Shown here: positions 8,031-16,122 of the stretch, piece by piece
Layout of the letters: each line of letters begins with the position of its first letter
How positions within the stretch are numbered: the stretch's first letter is position 1
DNA from: CALACW01 sp002431305
Lineage (GTDB): Bacteria > Bacillota > Clostridia > Oscillospirales > Acutalibacteraceae
DNA length: 26,696 nt
NCBI GenBank assembly: GCA_937890355.1
Contig: CALACW010000148.1
Span: 1-26,696 of the forward strand
Reading direction: 5' to 3'
Notes under the pieces: model-generated
The model's database searches: none
Seen by the model: only the letters and a program-made list of their open reading frames with translations
Told to the model about the DNA's origin: nothing
Made by a program: the position numbers and the translations under genes

Positions 8031-8408
8031 ATGGCATCAGAGAAAGTAACCCAGATCGTAGACCTCGTAGCTGAGCTTTCAGTTCTCGAGCTTGCAGATC
8101 TTGTTAAAGAAGTAGAAGACAGATTCGGCGTTTCGGCAGCTGCTCCCGTAGCTGTTGCAGCAGGTCCCGTTGCAGCCGCAGCTGAGGAAGAGAAGACTGA
8201 GTTTGACGTTGTTCTTGCAGGCTTCGACGCTGCCGCTAAGATTAAGGTTATCAAGGCTGTTCGTGAGATCACCGGTCTCGGACTTGCAGACGCTAAGGCT
8301 GCTGTTGAGGGCGCACCTAAGACCCTTAAAGAGGCTGTATCTAAGGACGAGGCTGAGGAACTCAAGAAGAAGCTTGAGGAAGCCGGCGCTAAGGTTGAGC
8401 TTAAGTAA
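8031..8408 (+). CDS. rplL: 50S ribosomal protein L7/L12
   Basis: L7/L12 is the flexible stalk protein that recruits translation GTPases. Its 125 residues comprise an N-terminal dimerisation helix (KVTQIVDLVAELSVLELADLV), an Ala/Val-rich hinge (about residues 42-58) and a conserved C-terminal domain. That domain includes EKTEFDVVLAGF and the factor-binding helix KIKVIKAVREITGLGLADAK. GGAGG 10 nt before the ATG fixes the start. A strong terminator follows and ends the ribosomal block. The rpoB gene that normally comes next is not present. Confidence 0.97.
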   Translation: MASEKVTQIVDLVAELSVLELADLVKEVEDRFGVSAAAPVAVAAGPVAAAAEEEKTEFDVVLAGFDAAAKIKVIKAVREITGLGLADAKAAVEGAPKTLKEAVSKDEAEELKKKLEEAGAKVELK

Positions 8409-8443
8409 TCAACCCCTGCTTACAGCATAAATAAGTAATACGA

Positions 8444-8472
8444 GAACCGCTCGAAAGGGCGGTTCTTTTTTT
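8444..8472 (+). terminator. Intrinsic terminator of rplJ-rplL
   Basis: Perfect 7-bp stem GAACCGC (8444-8450)/GCGGTTC (8459-8465) with an 8-nt loop, followed by seven T residues. Confidence 0.9.
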
Positions 8473-8591
8473 GTATCAAAAAAATGTTTATGAATGGCTT
8501 ACTGAGCCAAAAGCGTTGCAATAGTCATGATAAATTCAGGATGCAAAGTGTATATATTTCCTCTTTAGTCAGTGGCTGTGAAATAAATATA

Positions 8592-8620
8592 TTGCTTTCA
8601 TAATTATTGTATGATAATAT
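8592..8620 (+). promoter_or_regulatory. Candidate promoter upstream of the cas operon
   Basis: TTGCTT at 8592-8597 and TAATAT at 8615-8620 are 17 nt apart in an otherwise featureless AT-rich stretch (8473-8668). If used for cas9, the transcript would have a ~200-nt leader and run antisense through the whole tracrRNA gene. I found no better plus-strand promoter nearer to cas9. Confidence 0.35.
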
Positions 8621-8668
8621 AAATCTATACACACGACCTAAATATGACAATGTGTGATAAAACATTGC

Positions 8669-8790
8669 AAAAAAATAAAGACCCGACAATCGAGTCTCAT
8701 TTTCTCCGCGACCGCGGAAGCCCTCTGGGGGCGGTTTGAAAAAATTTTATTTGAACTTTGCAGTGTAATCTCATATGGTAGTCTGAGATT
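8669..8790 (-). ncRNA. tracrRNA
   Basis: Read on the minus strand. A 24-nt anti-repeat near 8767-8790 is complementary to the array repeat over GACTACCATATGA..ATTACACT, with one G opposite U. It is followed by a bulge and TCAAAT, which pairs with the GUUUGA repeat start, giving the lower stem. Next come a GC-rich pair of stems (GCCC..GGGC and CCGCG/CGCGG) and a terminator hairpin AGACTCGA-TTG-TCGGGTCT (8697-8679) followed by TTTATTTTTTT. Estimated length is about 120 nt. Its consensus promoter lies at 8797-8825. Location and orientation, divergent from cas9, match known II-A loci. The exact 5' end is inferred. Confidence 0.88.
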
Positions 8791-8796
8791 GTCTTT

Positions 8797-8825
8797 ATGA
8801 TAGCACAGAAATAAGGAGATGTCAA
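8797..8825 (-). promoter_or_regulatory. tracrRNA promoter overlapping the cas9 ribosome binding site
   Basis: On the minus strand TTGACA (8825-8820) and TATCAT (8802-8797) have a 17-nt spacer, and transcription is expected to start near 8790. The -35 box ends 2 nt before the cas9 ATG, and the spacer contains the cas9 SD (AAGGAG on the plus strand). Confidence 0.8.
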
Positions 8826-8826
8826 T

Positions 8827-11800
8827 ATGGAAAATAAAAAAAGAGTGTACCCCGATTATTTTATAGGCATTGACGCCGGAACCGACTCTGTCGGCTGGGC
8901 TGTCACGGACGAGCAGTATAATATATTAAAATTCGGAAAAAAGGCAATGTGGGGGATACGTCTGTTTGATGAAGCCAATCCCGCCGCAGAGAGAAGATTG
9001 TACAGAACACAGCGCAGGCGTTACGGCAGACGCGTGCAGAGAACAAAGCTTCTTCAAGAGCTTTTTGCCGAGGAAATTGCAAAGAAAGACCCCGGATTCT
9101 TTTTGAGAATGAAAGAGAGCAAGTATCTGCCCGAGGACAGGAAATACGACTTTAAATATCTTTTATTTAATGATGACAATTATACCGACAGTAACTTCCA
9201 CAAAGAATATCCGACCGTATATCATTTACGTAAGGCTTTTTTAGACGGTAAAAACATAAACGACCCGAGACTGTTGTATCTTGCGGTTCATCATATAATT
9301 ATAAACAGAGGACATTTTCTGTTTGACGGCGTAAATGTTGAAAACGTTACGAAATTTGAAACGGTTTTTAATTCACTGGTCGAATATATTAACGATAATT
9401 TTGATACGGAATCGGATATTAAGAAAATTACGAATATTGATACGGCTGAATTTTCCAAAATATTAAAGTCAAAGGATACCGTTACTGCAAAGAAAAAAAA
9501 GTTATACGAACTGTTCGGCGTTAAAAAAGGTCAGCTTAAAGCAGTTTGTGATTTACTCGCAGGCAGTTCGAGTGTAAAGCTTTCCGAGTTGTTTGATAAT
9601 GAGACGTTGGATTCTGCCGAGAAAAATAAAATAACTTTTTCCGGCTCGTCATATCAGGATGAGCATGACAGCTACGAGGAAGTACTTGACGACGGTGTTA
9701 TTTTTATTGATTTGTTAAAATCTGTTTATGATTGGTCGGTTTTGGCTGATATCCTCGGAGATAACGCATATATTTCACAATCAAAAGTTAAATCGTATGA
9801 TAAGCACGGAGACGATTTAAAACTTTTGAAAAAGGTTATAAACAGACACTGCCGTGACAAATATTTTGATTTTTTCAAGTCCGATAAAAACGATAAAAAT
9901 TACTGCGCTTATTCCGGTATGTGCAAAATCGGAGGAAAGAAAAAAGAGATAAAACGTGTAAAACAGGATGATTTTTATGCGGAAATCAAAAAAATGCTTA
10001 AACCGTTTGACGATGACAACGACGTTAAGATAATACTTGCTGACATCGAGACAAAATCATTCTTACCAAAGCAGATTTCCCCGGATAACTGCGCGATTCC
10101 GTATCAGCTTAATGAATTCGAATTAAAGAGAATATTGTTAAACGCCGAAAAAAATTTCCCGTTCCTAAAAGAAAAGGATGAAAGCGGAATTGCCGTAAAC
10201 GATAAAATAATGAAGCTGCTGACATTCAGAATCCCTTATTATGTTGGACCTGTAAACGATGAACACAAGGGCGAAAACTCAAACTGTTGGATGGTGCGCA
10301 GTGATAACTCAAAAGACCGTATAACCCCGTGGAATTTTGAAAACAAAGTCGATATTGAGCAGAGTGCGCAGGAATTTATTCTCAGAATGACAAACAAATG
10401 CACATATCTTTACGGCGAGGATGTTTTGCCGAAAAATTCGTTGTTGTACAGTGAGTATGAGGTTCTTAACGAACTGAATAATTTAAGTCTCAACGGCGAG
10501 AGACTGAATGTTGAAGATAAAAAGGACATTATCGAAAAGATATTTAAGCAGAAAAATAAAGTAAAGATTAAAGACATCGTAAATTACTATTGTTCACTCG
10601 GAAAAGAGGTTTCAGCCGACGATTTTTCGGGACTTGCCGACATGAAAGAGTTTAAGTCGTCGCTTAAATCTTACAGAGATTTTGATAAAATACTCGGAGA
10701 CAGATTTAATTATAATTTTGTCGAGGAGGCGATACTTGCCGTTTTGCTCTTCAGCGGAGATAAAAAGATACTTACCTCCCGTCTTAAAAAGATAGGCAGC
10801 GGATATTTCACCGACGACGAAATAAAGAAGATTTCATCTCTGCGATATTCCGACTGGGGCAGATTTTCGAAGAAACTGCTGACAGGTATATATTCTGTTT
10901 ATTCGCAGACCGGCGAATACATGAACATAATAACAGCAATGCGTGAGACAACATGCAATTTCATGGAAACACAGGGGCAGAATTTCGGATTTAAGGATGA
11001 AATACAGAAAATCAACAGCGAGGTTATGCCGAAAATCAACGATTTTTCGTATGATGCGCTCGTTAAGGATTTATATGTTTCGCCGAAGATAAAACGTTCT
11101 GTTTGGCAGACTCTGCTCATAGTTCGTGAAATCGTTAAAATAACGGGACATGAGCCGAAAAAGATATTTATTGAAATGGCAAGAGGTTCGGACGGTACTT
11201 CAAAAACGCCGGATTCAAGGAAAAACAGACTTTTGGAGCTTTATAAAAAATGCGGGGAAGATTCGGGAGTTCTCTATGATTCTCTTTCAAAACATACAGA
11301 TTCTGATTTGAGAAAAACCGCGCTGTATCTGTATTATACGCAGATGGGTAAATGTATGTACTCAGGCGAGGATATAGAGCTTGACGATTTGTTTAATAAG
11401 AATATTTACGATATAGACCATATTTATCCGCAGTCAAAAACAAAGGATGACAGTCTTGATAATAAAGTCCTTGTAAAAAAGAAATTGAATTTGGATAAGA
11501 GCGATAAATTCCCTATACCGAGTCATATAATTACAGACAAAGCACGTGAGAACTGGATAGCATGCAAGAACGCGGGACTTATTTCCAAAGAAAAGTATGA
11601 ACGCTTAACAAGAAAAACCGAGCTTACCGCCGATGAGCTTGCAGGGTTTATAAATCGTCAGTTGGTTGAGACAAGACAGTCGACTAAAGCTGTCGCAGGG
11701 ATTTTTACAGAAATGTTTCCCGATACTTTGATAGTTTATGCAAAGGCAAGCAACGCTGATGTCTTTAAAAAGCATTTTGACATTCCGAAAGTGCGAGAGG

Positions 11801-12501
11801 TTAACGATTATCACCATGCAAGGGACGCGTATGTCAATATTGTCGTAGGCAATGTTTTTGATGTTAAATTTACACGAAATGCGGTTCGTTTTATAAAGAG
11901 CGGAAAACAGTATTCGCTTAACGAATGCATGTATAATTATCCTGTCGGAAATAAGGATAATCCCGCGTGGATTCCCGGGGACGACGGTACAATAGCGACT
12001 GTAAAGAAAACATGTTCTAAAGAGAATATACTTTACACGAGAATGCCTTATACTCAGGGCGGAACGCTTTATGATGTTCAGCTTTTAAAGAAAGGAAAAG
12101 GTCAGTTTCCCGCAAAGCCCGGCGACTGTCATTTCGACGGACAGACAAACGAGGAAATTATAAACAAATACGGCGGTTATAATAAAATTAAGGGCGCATA
12201 TTTTTGTCTTGTTGAACATATGGACAAGAAGAATAAACGGGTTCGTTCAATCGAGTATGTTCCCGTATATCTTGCCGACAGTATAGAGAAAAATCCGTCC
12301 TTGCTTGAAAAGTATGTATCCGAAACGCTCGGGTTGAAAGATGCGGATGTCAGAATTCGCAGAATTAAAATGGATTCGCTGTTCAGTTATAATGGATTTT
12401 TGATGAATCTTTCGGGCAGAACAGGAGATCGATTATTATTTAAATCTGCTGTTCAATTAAAACTTAATAGCGGTGATTATAAATACTTGAAAATATTGTA
12501 A
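8827..12501 (+). CDS. cas9: CRISPR-associated endonuclease Cas9 (type II-A), main ORF, frameshifted near the 3' end
   Basis: Cas9 is the crRNA/tracrRNA-guided double-strand DNA nuclease of type II systems. The 1224-residue ORF shows RuvC-I GIDAGTDSVGWAV (D16), an Arg-rich bridge helix (about 54-80, RTQRRRYGRRVQRT), RuvC-II KKIFIEMARG (E783), the HNH motif YDIDHIYPQS (H865) with SLDNKVL, and RuvC-III YHHARDAYVNIVVG (H997, D1000). All expected catalytic residues are present. AAGGAG 6-8 nt before the ATG supports the start. The ORF stops after YKYLKIL at 12501, inside the PAM-interacting domain. The remaining ~135 residues continue in the -1 frame from 12483 to 12899. Adding one nucleotide (for example to the A4 run at 12490-12493) would restore a ~1357-residue protein, the normal II-A size. 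This is either a true mutation or a sequencing/assembly error. Confidence 0.93.
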   Translation: MENKKRVYPDYFIGIDAGTDSVGWAVTDEQYNILKFGKKAMWGIRLFDEANPAAERRLYRTQRRRYGRRVQRTKLLQELFAEEIAKKDPGFFLRMKESKYLPEDRKYDFKYLLFNDDNYTDSNFHKEYPTVYHLRKAFLDGKNINDPRLLYLAVHHIIINRGHFLFDGVNVENVTKFETVFNSLVEYINDNFDTESDIKKITNIDTAEFSKILKSKDTVTAKKKKLYELFGVKKGQLKAVCDLLAGSSSVKLSELFDNETLDSAEKNKITFSGSSYQDEHDSYEEVLDDGVIFIDLLKSVYDWSVLADILGDNAYISQSKVKSYDKHGDDLKLLKKVINRHCRDKYFDFFKSDKNDKNYCAYSGMCKIGGKKKEIKRVKQDDFYAEIKKMLKPFDDDNDVKIILADIETKSFLPKQISPDNCAIPYQLNEFELKRILLNAEKNFPFLKEKDESGIAVNDKIMKLLTFRIPYYVGPVNDEHKGENSNCWMVRSDNSKDRITPWNFENKVDIEQSAQEFILRMTNKCTYLYGEDVLPKNSLLYSEYEVLNELNNLSLNGERLNVEDKKDIIEKIFKQKNKVKIKDIVNYYCSLGKEVSADDFSGLADMKEFKSSLKSYRDFDKILGDRFNYNFVEEAILAVLLFSGDKKILTSRLKKIGSGYFTDDEIKKISSLRYSDWGRFSKKLLTGIYSVYSQTGEYMNIITAMRETTCNFMETQGQNFGFKDEIQKINSEVMPKINDFSYDALVKDLYVSPKIKRSVWQTLLIVREIVKITGHEPKKIFIEMARGSDGTSKTPDSRKNRLLELYKKCGEDSGVLYDSLSKHTDSDLRKTALYLYYTQMGKCMYSGEDIELDDLFNKNIYDIDHIYPQSKTKDDSLDNKVLVKKKLNLDKSDKFPIPSHIITDKARENWIACKNAGLISKEKYERLTRKTELTADELAGFINRQLVETRQSTKAVAGIFTEMFPDTLIVYAKASNADVFKKHFDIPKVREVNDYHHARDAYVNIVVGNVFDVKFTRNAVRFIKSGKQYSLNECMYNYPVGNKDNPAWIPGDDGTIATVKKTCSKENILYTRMPYTQGGTLYDVQLLKKGKGQFPAKPGDCHFDGQTNEEIINKYGGYNKIKGAYFCLVEHMDKKNKRVRSIEYVPVYLADSIEKNPSLLEKYVSETLGLKDADVRIRRIKMDSLFSYNGFLMNLSGRTGDRLLFKSAVQLKLNSGDYKYLKIL

Positions 12502-12524
12502 AGTTTCATGACAGACAGCGTATT

Positions 12525-12899
12525 ATGAAAAATACTCTTACAGTTAGTGACTTTGACGATATTACAAAAGACAAGAATCTTGAACTATATGATGTTTTAT
12601 TGTCAAAGCTTAAAGACAGTGTTTACTGTACTGTATACTTGGCTCCTTTGAAGTTGCTGACAGAAAAGAGAGAGAAGTTTATTTCTCTTTCTGTGGAATT
12701 ACAGGCGGAATTATTATATAATGCACTTCATTTGTTCCAGTGCAACAGAGTTAATTCCGATTTATCTTTGCTTGGCGGTTCTCCGAATTCAGGTATAATT
12801 TTGATTCAAAAAACTGTGACAGACAAAAATAAAGAATGTTTAATCAATCAATCTCCGACAGGTTTGTTTGAAAACAAAATCGATTTAAAGACGATATGA
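12525..12899 (+). CDS. cas9: C-terminal PAM-interacting fragment of Cas9 in the -1 frame
   Basis: This 124-residue ORF is not an independent gene. Its end, LLGGSPNSG...LINQSPTGLFENKIDL, aligns with the Cas9 C-terminus (SpCas9 LIHQSITGLYETRIDL), and DITKDKNLELYDVLLSKL matches the segment just before. The frame is open from 12483, just after an in-frame TAA, so the frame change must fall within 12483-12498. No SD precedes the ATG at 12525, so separate initiation looks unlikely. The stop overlaps the cas1 ATG by 4 nt (ATGA), showing that this was the natural coupled end of cas9. The segment lacks the RxR pair (R1333/R1335) that reads NGG in SpCas9, so a different PAM is expected. Confidence 0.85.
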   Translation: MKNTLTVSDFDDITKDKNLELYDVLLSKLKDSVYCTVYLAPLKLLTEKREKFISLSVELQAELLYNALHLFQCNRVNSDLSLLGGSPNSGIILIQKTVTDKNKECLINQSPTGLFENKIDLKTI

Positions 12900-13771
12900 G
12901 TTGGCGTACGGTTGTAATATCTAAGAATGCCAAGCTCGAGGAGAAATTGAATTACCTATATGTCAGGGATTCGGCGGGCGTGCAAAAAGTGCATCTGTCC
13001 GAAATAGGCTTATTAATGATAGAAAGCACCGCCGTTTCCCTGACTGCAGGATTAATCTGCGAGCTTAGCAAACGGAAAATCAAAGTAATATTCTGCGACG
13101 AAAAACGCAACCCGCAGTCCGAGCTTGTATCATATAATCAAAGCTGTGACGCAAGTCTGAAATTAAAAAAGCAGATAGCGTGGAGCGGGGAAATAAAACA
13201 GGCTGTATGGACGCTGATTGTCAGAGAAAAGATTATAAAACAGGCCGAATTACTGCGAAAACTCGATAAACCGGAGTATGAAATGTTGTTAGGCTATATC
13301 GACGAATTACAGCTCGGAGATACTACCAACAGAGAGGGGCATTCGGCAAAAGTATATTTTAATGCACTGTTCGGCAAGTCTTTTACTCGTCAGCAGGACT
13401 GCGTGCAGAATTCGGCTCTAAACTACGGTTACAGCATTATTCTGTCCGCGTTTAACAGAGAAATAACCGCGCTCGGATATACGACAAAACTCGGATTGTT
13501 TCATGACAACAGATTCAATTTTTTTAATCTCTCGTCCGATTTAATGGAGCCGTTTCGTCCGATTGTCGATTCCAAGGTATTGGATGTTTTATTCGATAAC
13601 GATTTCGGGCATGATGAAAAAATGATGATGGTTAATATCTTAAACGACGAAGTTATATTTTCGGGACGTCATCAAACCGTATCAAACGCAATTCGGCTTT
13701 ACTGTAAAAGTGTGACCGACGCGCTGTGTGAAGAAGATTTATCGTTACTTAGATTTTATCAAAATGAGTAA
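12896..13771 (+). CDS. cas1: CRISPR-associated integrase Cas1 (type II)
   Basis: Cas1 forms the Cas1-Cas2 integrase that inserts new spacers at the leader end of the array. The 291 residues match type II Cas1. Metal-binding residues are visible: E147 in NREGHSAKVYFNALFG, H203 in KLGLFHDNRFN, and E218 in SSDLMEPFRPIVD. It starts on the ATG overlapping the end of the cas9 C-terminal reading frame by 4 nt, and its own end overlaps the cas2 start by 8 nt. This indicates translational coupling through the cas operon. The gene appears intact. Confidence 0.96.
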   Translation: MSWRTVVISKNAKLEEKLNYLYVRDSAGVQKVHLSEIGLLMIESTAVSLTAGLICELSKRKIKVIFCDEKRNPQSELVSYNQSCDASLKLKKQIAWSGEIKQAVWTLIVREKIIKQAELLRKLDKPEYEMLLGYIDELQLGDTTNREGHSAKVYFNALFGKSFTRQQDCVQNSALNYGYSIILSAFNREITALGYTTKLGLFHDNRFNFFNLSSDLMEPFRPIVDSKVLDVLFDNDFGHDEKMMMVNILNDEVIFSGRHQTVSNAIRLYCKSVTDALCEEDLSLLRFYQNE

Positions 13772-14087
13772 TTACAGATTTATGAGAATGTTAGTTTTTT
13801 TCGATCTGCCCGTTCAGACCGCTTCACAACGAAGAGAATACACGAGATTTCGTAAGTTTCTCATAAAAGAGGGATTTATAATGATACAGGAGTCGGTGTA
13901 TTCCAAACTGACTCTCAACTCGACTGTTACGTCTGCTGTTACGGACAGGATAAAAAAGAATAAACCGTCCGACGGTATAGTTCAGCTGCTCGTCATAACG
14001 GAGAAGCAGTATAACTCTATGGAATTTATCGTCGGACAGAAACACGGCGATATTATCGACACTGACGAAAGGCTTGTGATTCTGTGA
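13764..14087 (+). CDS. cas2: CRISPR-associated protein Cas2
   Basis: Cas2 is the structural partner of Cas1 in spacer integration. I place the start at 13764 (MSNYRFMRMLVFFDLPVQTASQRREY, 107 residues). Cas2 ferredoxin folds begin with this first beta strand, which carries the conserved Asp (D14 in VFFDLP). The upstream in-frame ATG at 13728 would add 12 residues with no family equivalent and no SD. The start lies inside the cas1 stop region (ATGAGTAA, 8-nt overlap). The stop overlaps the csn2 GTG by 4 nt. Confidence 0.94.
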   Translation: MSNYRFMRMLVFFDLPVQTASQRREYTRFRKFLIKEGFIMIQESVYSKLTLNSTVTSAVTDRIKKNKPSDGIVQLLVITEKQYNSMEFIVGQKHGDIIDTDERLVIL

Positions 14088-14749
14088 GATTTGCACACCC
14101 TGAACTTGATTTTTATATTGATTCGAATGAAAATGAGGCGAACGTTTTAATCATAGAAAACAGTACTTTTTTGTATCGTTTGGTTTCAGAACTCAGCAGG
14201 CAAATCGAAACGTCGGACGGACGGTTCGTGCTGTCCGATAAAAACGATATTTTACCGCTGAATAAAAATATGGTTTTGATTACGGATCTTTTTCATATTG
14301 ATTCTAATCAAAAGAAAATACTTACTAAAATCTACTCGTCCCTATCAGAAACTGCGCGTGACGAATTTTACGCTCTAAGCGCGCAGACAATGGCGCAGAA
14401 TGAACAGTTTATATGCGAATTGCTCGACAATTACCCGTCGGAGCTTGAATATTCTGCGCCGACTGTCGAGGGATTGATAAAATTGTTCGGAGTAAAGGTT
14501 TATGAGGGAGGGGAGTCTCTGCTCGAAAAACTGACGGATCATATAAAACTTTTAAATGAGACGTTTAACATAAGCTATTTTGTTATTTATTCGCTTCATT
14601 CGATGTTGAATGAGGAGGAACTGAAGCAATTTTACAGCTTTACTTTTATGAGAAAATATGTTATATTGTCATTGGAACATTATCCGATAACTCCGCTCGA
14701 ATGTGAACGTGTGTATATCGTTGATAAGGATCTCTGCTCAGTCTTTTAG
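14084..14749 (+). CDS. csn2: CRISPR-associated protein Csn2 (type II-A)
   Basis: Csn2 is the ring-forming, DNA-end-binding protein that defines subtype II-A and is needed for spacer acquisition with Cas1, Cas2 and Cas9. The 221-residue ORF resembles short Csn2 proteins: N-terminal MRFAHPELDFYIDS and ENEANVLIIENSTFLYRLVSEL, then a helical middle region and a C-terminal YFVIYSLHSMLNEEELKQFYSF...LEHYP segment. Translation starts at a GTG overlapping the cas2 stop (GTGA), with AAAGG about 10 nt upstream. It is the last cas gene, 65 nt before the first repeat. Confidence 0.93.
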   Translation: MRFAHPELDFYIDSNENEANVLIIENSTFLYRLVSELSRQIETSDGRFVLSDKNDILPLNKNMVLITDLFHIDSNQKKILTKIYSSLSETARDEFYALSAQTMAQNEQFICELLDNYPSELEYSAPTVEGLIKLFGVKVYEGGESLLEKLTDHIKLLNETFNISYFVIYSLHSMLNEEELKQFYSFTFMRKYVILSLEHYPITPLECERVYIVDKDLCSVF

Positions 14750-14814
14750 ACTATACCGTATTGAAATTACCCTGTTTTTGCAGTAACAAGGTACTCCGCT
14801 GTCATGAATTTGAG
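14750..14814 (+). promoter_or_regulatory. CRISPR leader with ATTTGAG anchor
   Basis: This short leader lies between csn2 and repeat 1. Its last 7 nt (14808-14814) are ATTTGAG, identical to the leader-anchoring site known from streptococcal type II-A systems, directly abutting the first repeat. A possible weak promoter is TTGAAA (14761-14766), 17 nt, TAACAA (14784-14789). No terminator separates csn2 from the array. Confidence 0.75.
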
Positions 14815-16090
14815 GTTTGAGAGTAGTGTAATTTCATATGGTAGTCAAACTGATAAATGCCTTAGAGCGGTATTCATTTGTTTGAGAGTAGTGTAATTTC
14901 ATATGGTAGTCAAACGTATAATAAAGGCACAAGTGATTGAGAGGTGTTTGAGAGTAGTGTAATTTCATATGGTAGTCAAACCAATCTCATATTTATCAAT
15001 ATCAGCAATATGTTTGAGAGTAGTGTAATTTCATATGGTAGTCAAACTAAAAGGGGCTTCACAGCCCTTACAATGCGCGTTTGAGAGTAGTGTAATTTCA
15101 TATGGTAGTCAAACTTCTTTGTCTACTTGATAAGGTTTAAATGCGTTTGAGAGTAGTGTAATTTCATATGGTAGTCAAACTGAGTGCGCTTTGATATCTC
15201 TCGTTTTCGCTGTTTGAGAGTAGTGTAATTTCATATGGTAGTCAAACGCGCAGCTTGCGTAGCTTGTACGCGAATTGGTTTGAGAGTAGTGTAATTTCAT
15301 ATGGTAGTCAAACAATAACAACATTATTCCCGTAAGTAACGCGGTTTGAGAGTAGTGTAATTTCATATGGTAGTCAAACTGTCAAAGAAAGAAACCGTAA
15401 TAGCAATTAGTTTGAGAGTAGTGTAATTTCATATGGTAGTCAAACAAGCATAGCCGCCAGGATTTAACCTTGGCTGTTTGAGAGTAGTGTAATTTCATAT
15501 GGTAGTCAAACTGTTGATCCTTACGTTAAGCCCACGAAGGGGTTTGAGAGTAGTGTAATTTTATATGGTAGTCAAACGAAAGCGAAAGCAGAAGAGACGG
15601 AAGAGGAGTTTGAGAGTAGTGTAATTTTATATGGTAGTCAAACCTTCAACGGGTATGCAGGCGCGTAAGAGGTGTTTGAGAGTAGTGTAATTTTATATGG
15701 TAGTCAAACAAAACGCCGATAAGACTTACGGAAAGCGATAGTTTGAGAGTAGTGTAATTTTATATGGTAGCCAAACATTCTCTCTTTCACAAGTTCCTCG
15801 ACCGCCGGTTTGAGAGTAGTGTAATTTCATATGGTAGTCAAACGAATATAACTTAATCTTTGCAACATTATTAGTTTGAGAGTAGTGTAATTTCATATGG
15901 TAGTCAAACTGTAATTGAGCTTATCAGGCAGTTCTACACGTTTGAGAGTAGTGTAATTTCATATGGTAGTCAAACTTGATAGTCTGTAAATGTTCCTCGA
16001 TTTCGGTTTGAGAGTAGTGTAATTTCATATGGTAGTCAAACGAAGCTTGGTAGGTATTCTGAGCCGCTTCTGTTTGAGAGCAGTGTAATT
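14815..16090 (+). CRISPR. Type II-A CRISPR array: 19 full repeats plus 1 truncated, 19 spacers
   Basis: The 36-nt repeats begin GTTTGAGAGTAGTGTAATTT and end GGTAGTCAAAC; spacers are 29-31 nt, mostly 30. Repeat starts are 14815, 14880, 14946, 15012, 15079, 15145, 15212, 15278, 15344, 15410, 15476, 15542, 15608, 15674, 15741, 15808, 15874, 15940, 16006 and 16072. Repeats 12-15 (15542-15776) carry C-to-T in TTTCATATGG, and repeat 15 also has TAGCCAAAC. The twentieth keeps only its first 19 nt, with GAGCAG replacing GAGTAG. The leader is on the cas side, shown by ATTTGAG before repeat 1 and the decayed last repeat. The repeat is complementary to the tracrRNA anti-repeat at 8767-8790, so the plus strand is the crRNA strand. 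Spacer targets cannot be determined here. Confidence 0.98.
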
Positions 16091-16122
16091 AAAATAAAAA
16101 CATATTTATTTGGGAGAAAAGT

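Noticed and set aside
8767..8800. Long-form tracrRNA acting as a natural single guide to repress the cas promoter, as in Streptococcus pyogenes
   Set aside because: With the promoter at 8797-8825 only a few nucleotides lie 5' of the anti-repeat, too few for a guide sequence.
12483..12501. Programmed -1 ribosomal frameshift joining the two cas9 frames
   Set aside because: The overlap contains no canonical X-XXY-YYZ slippery heptamer (zero-frame G-AAA-ATA), and I see no strong stimulatory structure just downstream. Mutation or sequencing error is simpler.
13728..13763. Upstream ATG as the cas2 start
   Set aside because: It adds 12 residues inside cas1 with no SD. Cas2 proteins begin at the strand found after the ATG at 13764.
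15175..15366. Minus-strand ORF with repeated MKLHYSQT units
   Set aside because: It is a translation of CRISPR repeats and spacers; no SD and no independent coding signal.
15777..16005. Shared 9-mer GTTCCTCGA in spacers 15 and 18
   Set aside because: The flanking bases differ and the match is too short to show a common target; chance is adequate.
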